Of a stretch of 64,000 nucleotides of DNA, positions 48,301 to 51,300 are shown piece by piece. The notes beneath the pieces were generated by a model that saw only the letters and a program-made list of their open reading frames with translations, made no database searches and was not told where the DNA came from. This stretch comes from Lasioglossum baleicum (lineage: Eukaryota > Arthropoda > Insecta > Hymenoptera > Halictidae), in contig NC_134939.1 in NCBI RefSeq assembly GCF_051020765.1, positions 2,320,901 to 2,384,900 on the forward strand, read 5' to 3'. How positions within the stretch are numbered: position 1 is the first letter of the stretch; each line of letters starts with the position of its first letter. The position numbers and the translations under genes were made by a program.

Positions 48301-51300
48301 AGCTCCTAGTCCATATAACAGACACAGAATATTATTATTTTGCATTAACCATTAAAAATTTGCAGTCTACTCGTTAACCACTCATTTTCGAAGCCCCTTA
48401 TTTTGTAGACTTCATACTTAGGCTTCGAAAACAACAAAGATATTTGTAGTGGCAACGTTAGGTGACTCACCCTGTATATATGTATACATAGATAGATATG
48501 TAGAAAGTTTCATCGCTGAGAATTGTTGCGTCGAATTCAAATTAAATCACGCAACATTAGTTGCGACTGGAAGGTTGACGATTCCATTTGAAAATTGAGT
48601 TTCTCTTGCTGATTCGAATATAATTTCGTGTCTTTCAGGACAACCCGAAAAGCCGCCGTGCCAGCCCCTGTGATGCAAACTTCATAGACTGCGGTGACGA
48701 TTTCACATGCATACATCCAGAATGGTTATGCGACGGGGGAAAAGATTGTCCAAACGGTGCAGACGAATCACCGGAACGATGCCACAATAGCACTTGCAGG
48801 CCCGATCAGTTCCAATGCGAGGATCATCACACCTGTATCTCAGGTACCTGAACAACCTATTTACGGAGCAAATAAGTATGTGTGTGCCCCCCAATCGCTT
48901 AGTTACTATAGTCCACGGCGCAATAGAATTTTCTGCGTAGCATGATGAATTGCGATGTCTTCAAATCTAAATTATTGAAATATTGTAGGCCATCTGTACT
49001 GCAACGGGAACGTGGAGTGTCCGGACGGAAGCGACGAAAAGAATTGCACAAGCAAAACAGCCTCCTGCGATCCTCTGACCCAGTTTGAATGTAGCGAGGG
49101 TTCCTGTATACCTCTTCACAAGGTGTGCAATAAGAATCGGGATTGCATCGGCTGGGAAGACGAGAGCCACGAGCTTTGCGGTGTAAACGAATGTCAGACC
49201 AACAACGGCGGATGTTCTCAACTTTGCGTCGATCTGCCTATCGGTTTCCGATGTGCCTGCAACCCTGGCTACAGATTAATCGATAACCGAACATGCGACG
49301 GTAAGACATACACGATTGTTCTAACTTCTGCAAAAGAAAAAGCCAAGTTGCAACACTGCGTTTCATTTCTATTCTCTAGACATAAACGAGTGCCTAGAGC
49401 CAGGCAGCTGTTCCCAATTCTGCTTAAACCAGAAGGGCAGCTTCAAGTGCTACTGCTCTACCGGTTACCTCAGAGACCCGAGGAACCATAATCGTTGCAA
49501 AGCAGCAGAAGGCCACGCGAGCCTTCTCTTCACCAGGCGACACGACATCAGAAAGGTAGCATTGGATCGACAAGAGATGACCGAGATAGTAAACAACACA
49601 AAGATGGCAGCAGCCTTGGACTTTGTATTCCGCACGGGTATGATCTTCTGGAGCGACATGAGCGAGAAGAAGATCTACAAGTAAGCATCGATTCCTCTTC
49701 CAACCATCGATTCTGTCAATAAATGTTAAAAGCTTTCGGTGCAACGCACAGTGGTCCCAAATCCCGAAAACACGGCCAAAACCTCAAAAATGAACTTCCT
49801 CCTAGGAGTTTGTAATTCTAGGGTTGGGTAAAGTGATGTTATGACCACTGAATGTGCCACCAAGGAAAAAGGTGAAAAGTTTATGGTACGGATCTGCAGT
49901 CAGTTCAAAGTTAGCCTTCGTTTGATGAGCATTTGTCGCGCGCATTAGTAGGAAATTGACTCCCCCTTCTAAAGCGCATAACTTTCAAAATAGTGCATCA
50001 ATTTCAATTCTGCAAAATCGATGCTGTTCCTTGAAATAAGTAGAATGTTTACCTGTTTTTGTATCTCAACAATTGTTGTTAGTCATTACGTTACACGATG
50101 GCAACATTCTTTGGAGAACGTAGAAGGTAAAACTTGATGCGCGTATTGTAGAAACGTAGACATAAGTTAAAAGTCCCACGTTTTCCCACCAAAATTCCTT
50201 CTCTGACATGTTGCTAATACATTTATCTTTCAAAATTTATAAAAACCAACCTCCAATAGTCTCCTGTTTGCTCATACGAGGGTAAACTTTGTTTCATTTC
50301 TATGGATTTTAAAATGCAATTTCACAACTTTTAGTAATGAAAAACGATTCGGATGATTAAATCTTATGTACATAATTTACAATTATACTAATTCTTGATA
50401 TACAAAGTACAATTTTGTTTGTCATTTATACATTTTTACCTATCAACCTCTCAAAACACATTTAATGCGAATTATTGTCTAAATTTTAATCGGCCATTTT
50501 GTTTTTCAAATTTTCGAGTTCATATTTGTAATCAGTGACCCCAAATACCCTAAAGAGATCATTTCCCAAGCAGACCTAACCATTTTTTAATATATGTATA
50601 TGTCCGCCATATTGGATCCGCCATTTTGTTTTTTGGAATTTAAACTTCATATTAGTAATCAACGACCCCGAAAACTCCAGAGTACGAATTTTTCGGTGCA
50701 TTCAAATACATTTAGAGATTTTGGCTGGTTTTTTCGCGATTTGGGACCACTGTGCAACGGTTCGATCTTTAATACTGATTATGAAGCAATTTTGCTAATT
50801 ATCAACAAAATCAACGTTTCGATCCTAGTCTGGATCCTTTTCAAGATTTATTTGAATCGCGTCTGTAAAGTAAATACAGTAGCGAACAAAAGTTTAAGAC
50901 CGCTCTAAAGAAGACGATAACTTTTTTAATATTGTACTATACGATTTGAACTTTTTTGGGAAGCTAGAGCTAGAGCTAGAGCTAGTTTACTAAAGTATGT
51001 GAAAAGAAATTTTATCAAAAATTGAAATTGATCGGAATTGTCGAAAAAATACTAAAAGTTGAATTTTTCACTTTTTTATGTGGGCCTATATTGCAAATTT
51101 AAAAAATACGTTTCGTAGATCTGTGTCAACTAAATATATTCTGAAAATTTCGTCACAATCGGTCGACGTTGCAGAGATGATTATTGCCGAAAATCGTGAA
51201 AATCTGCAACTTTTGCCATCTTTAAACTTGTAGCTCATTGCAACGTCGACCGATTTTGACGAAATTTTCAGAATATGTTTAATTGACACGGATCTACAAA

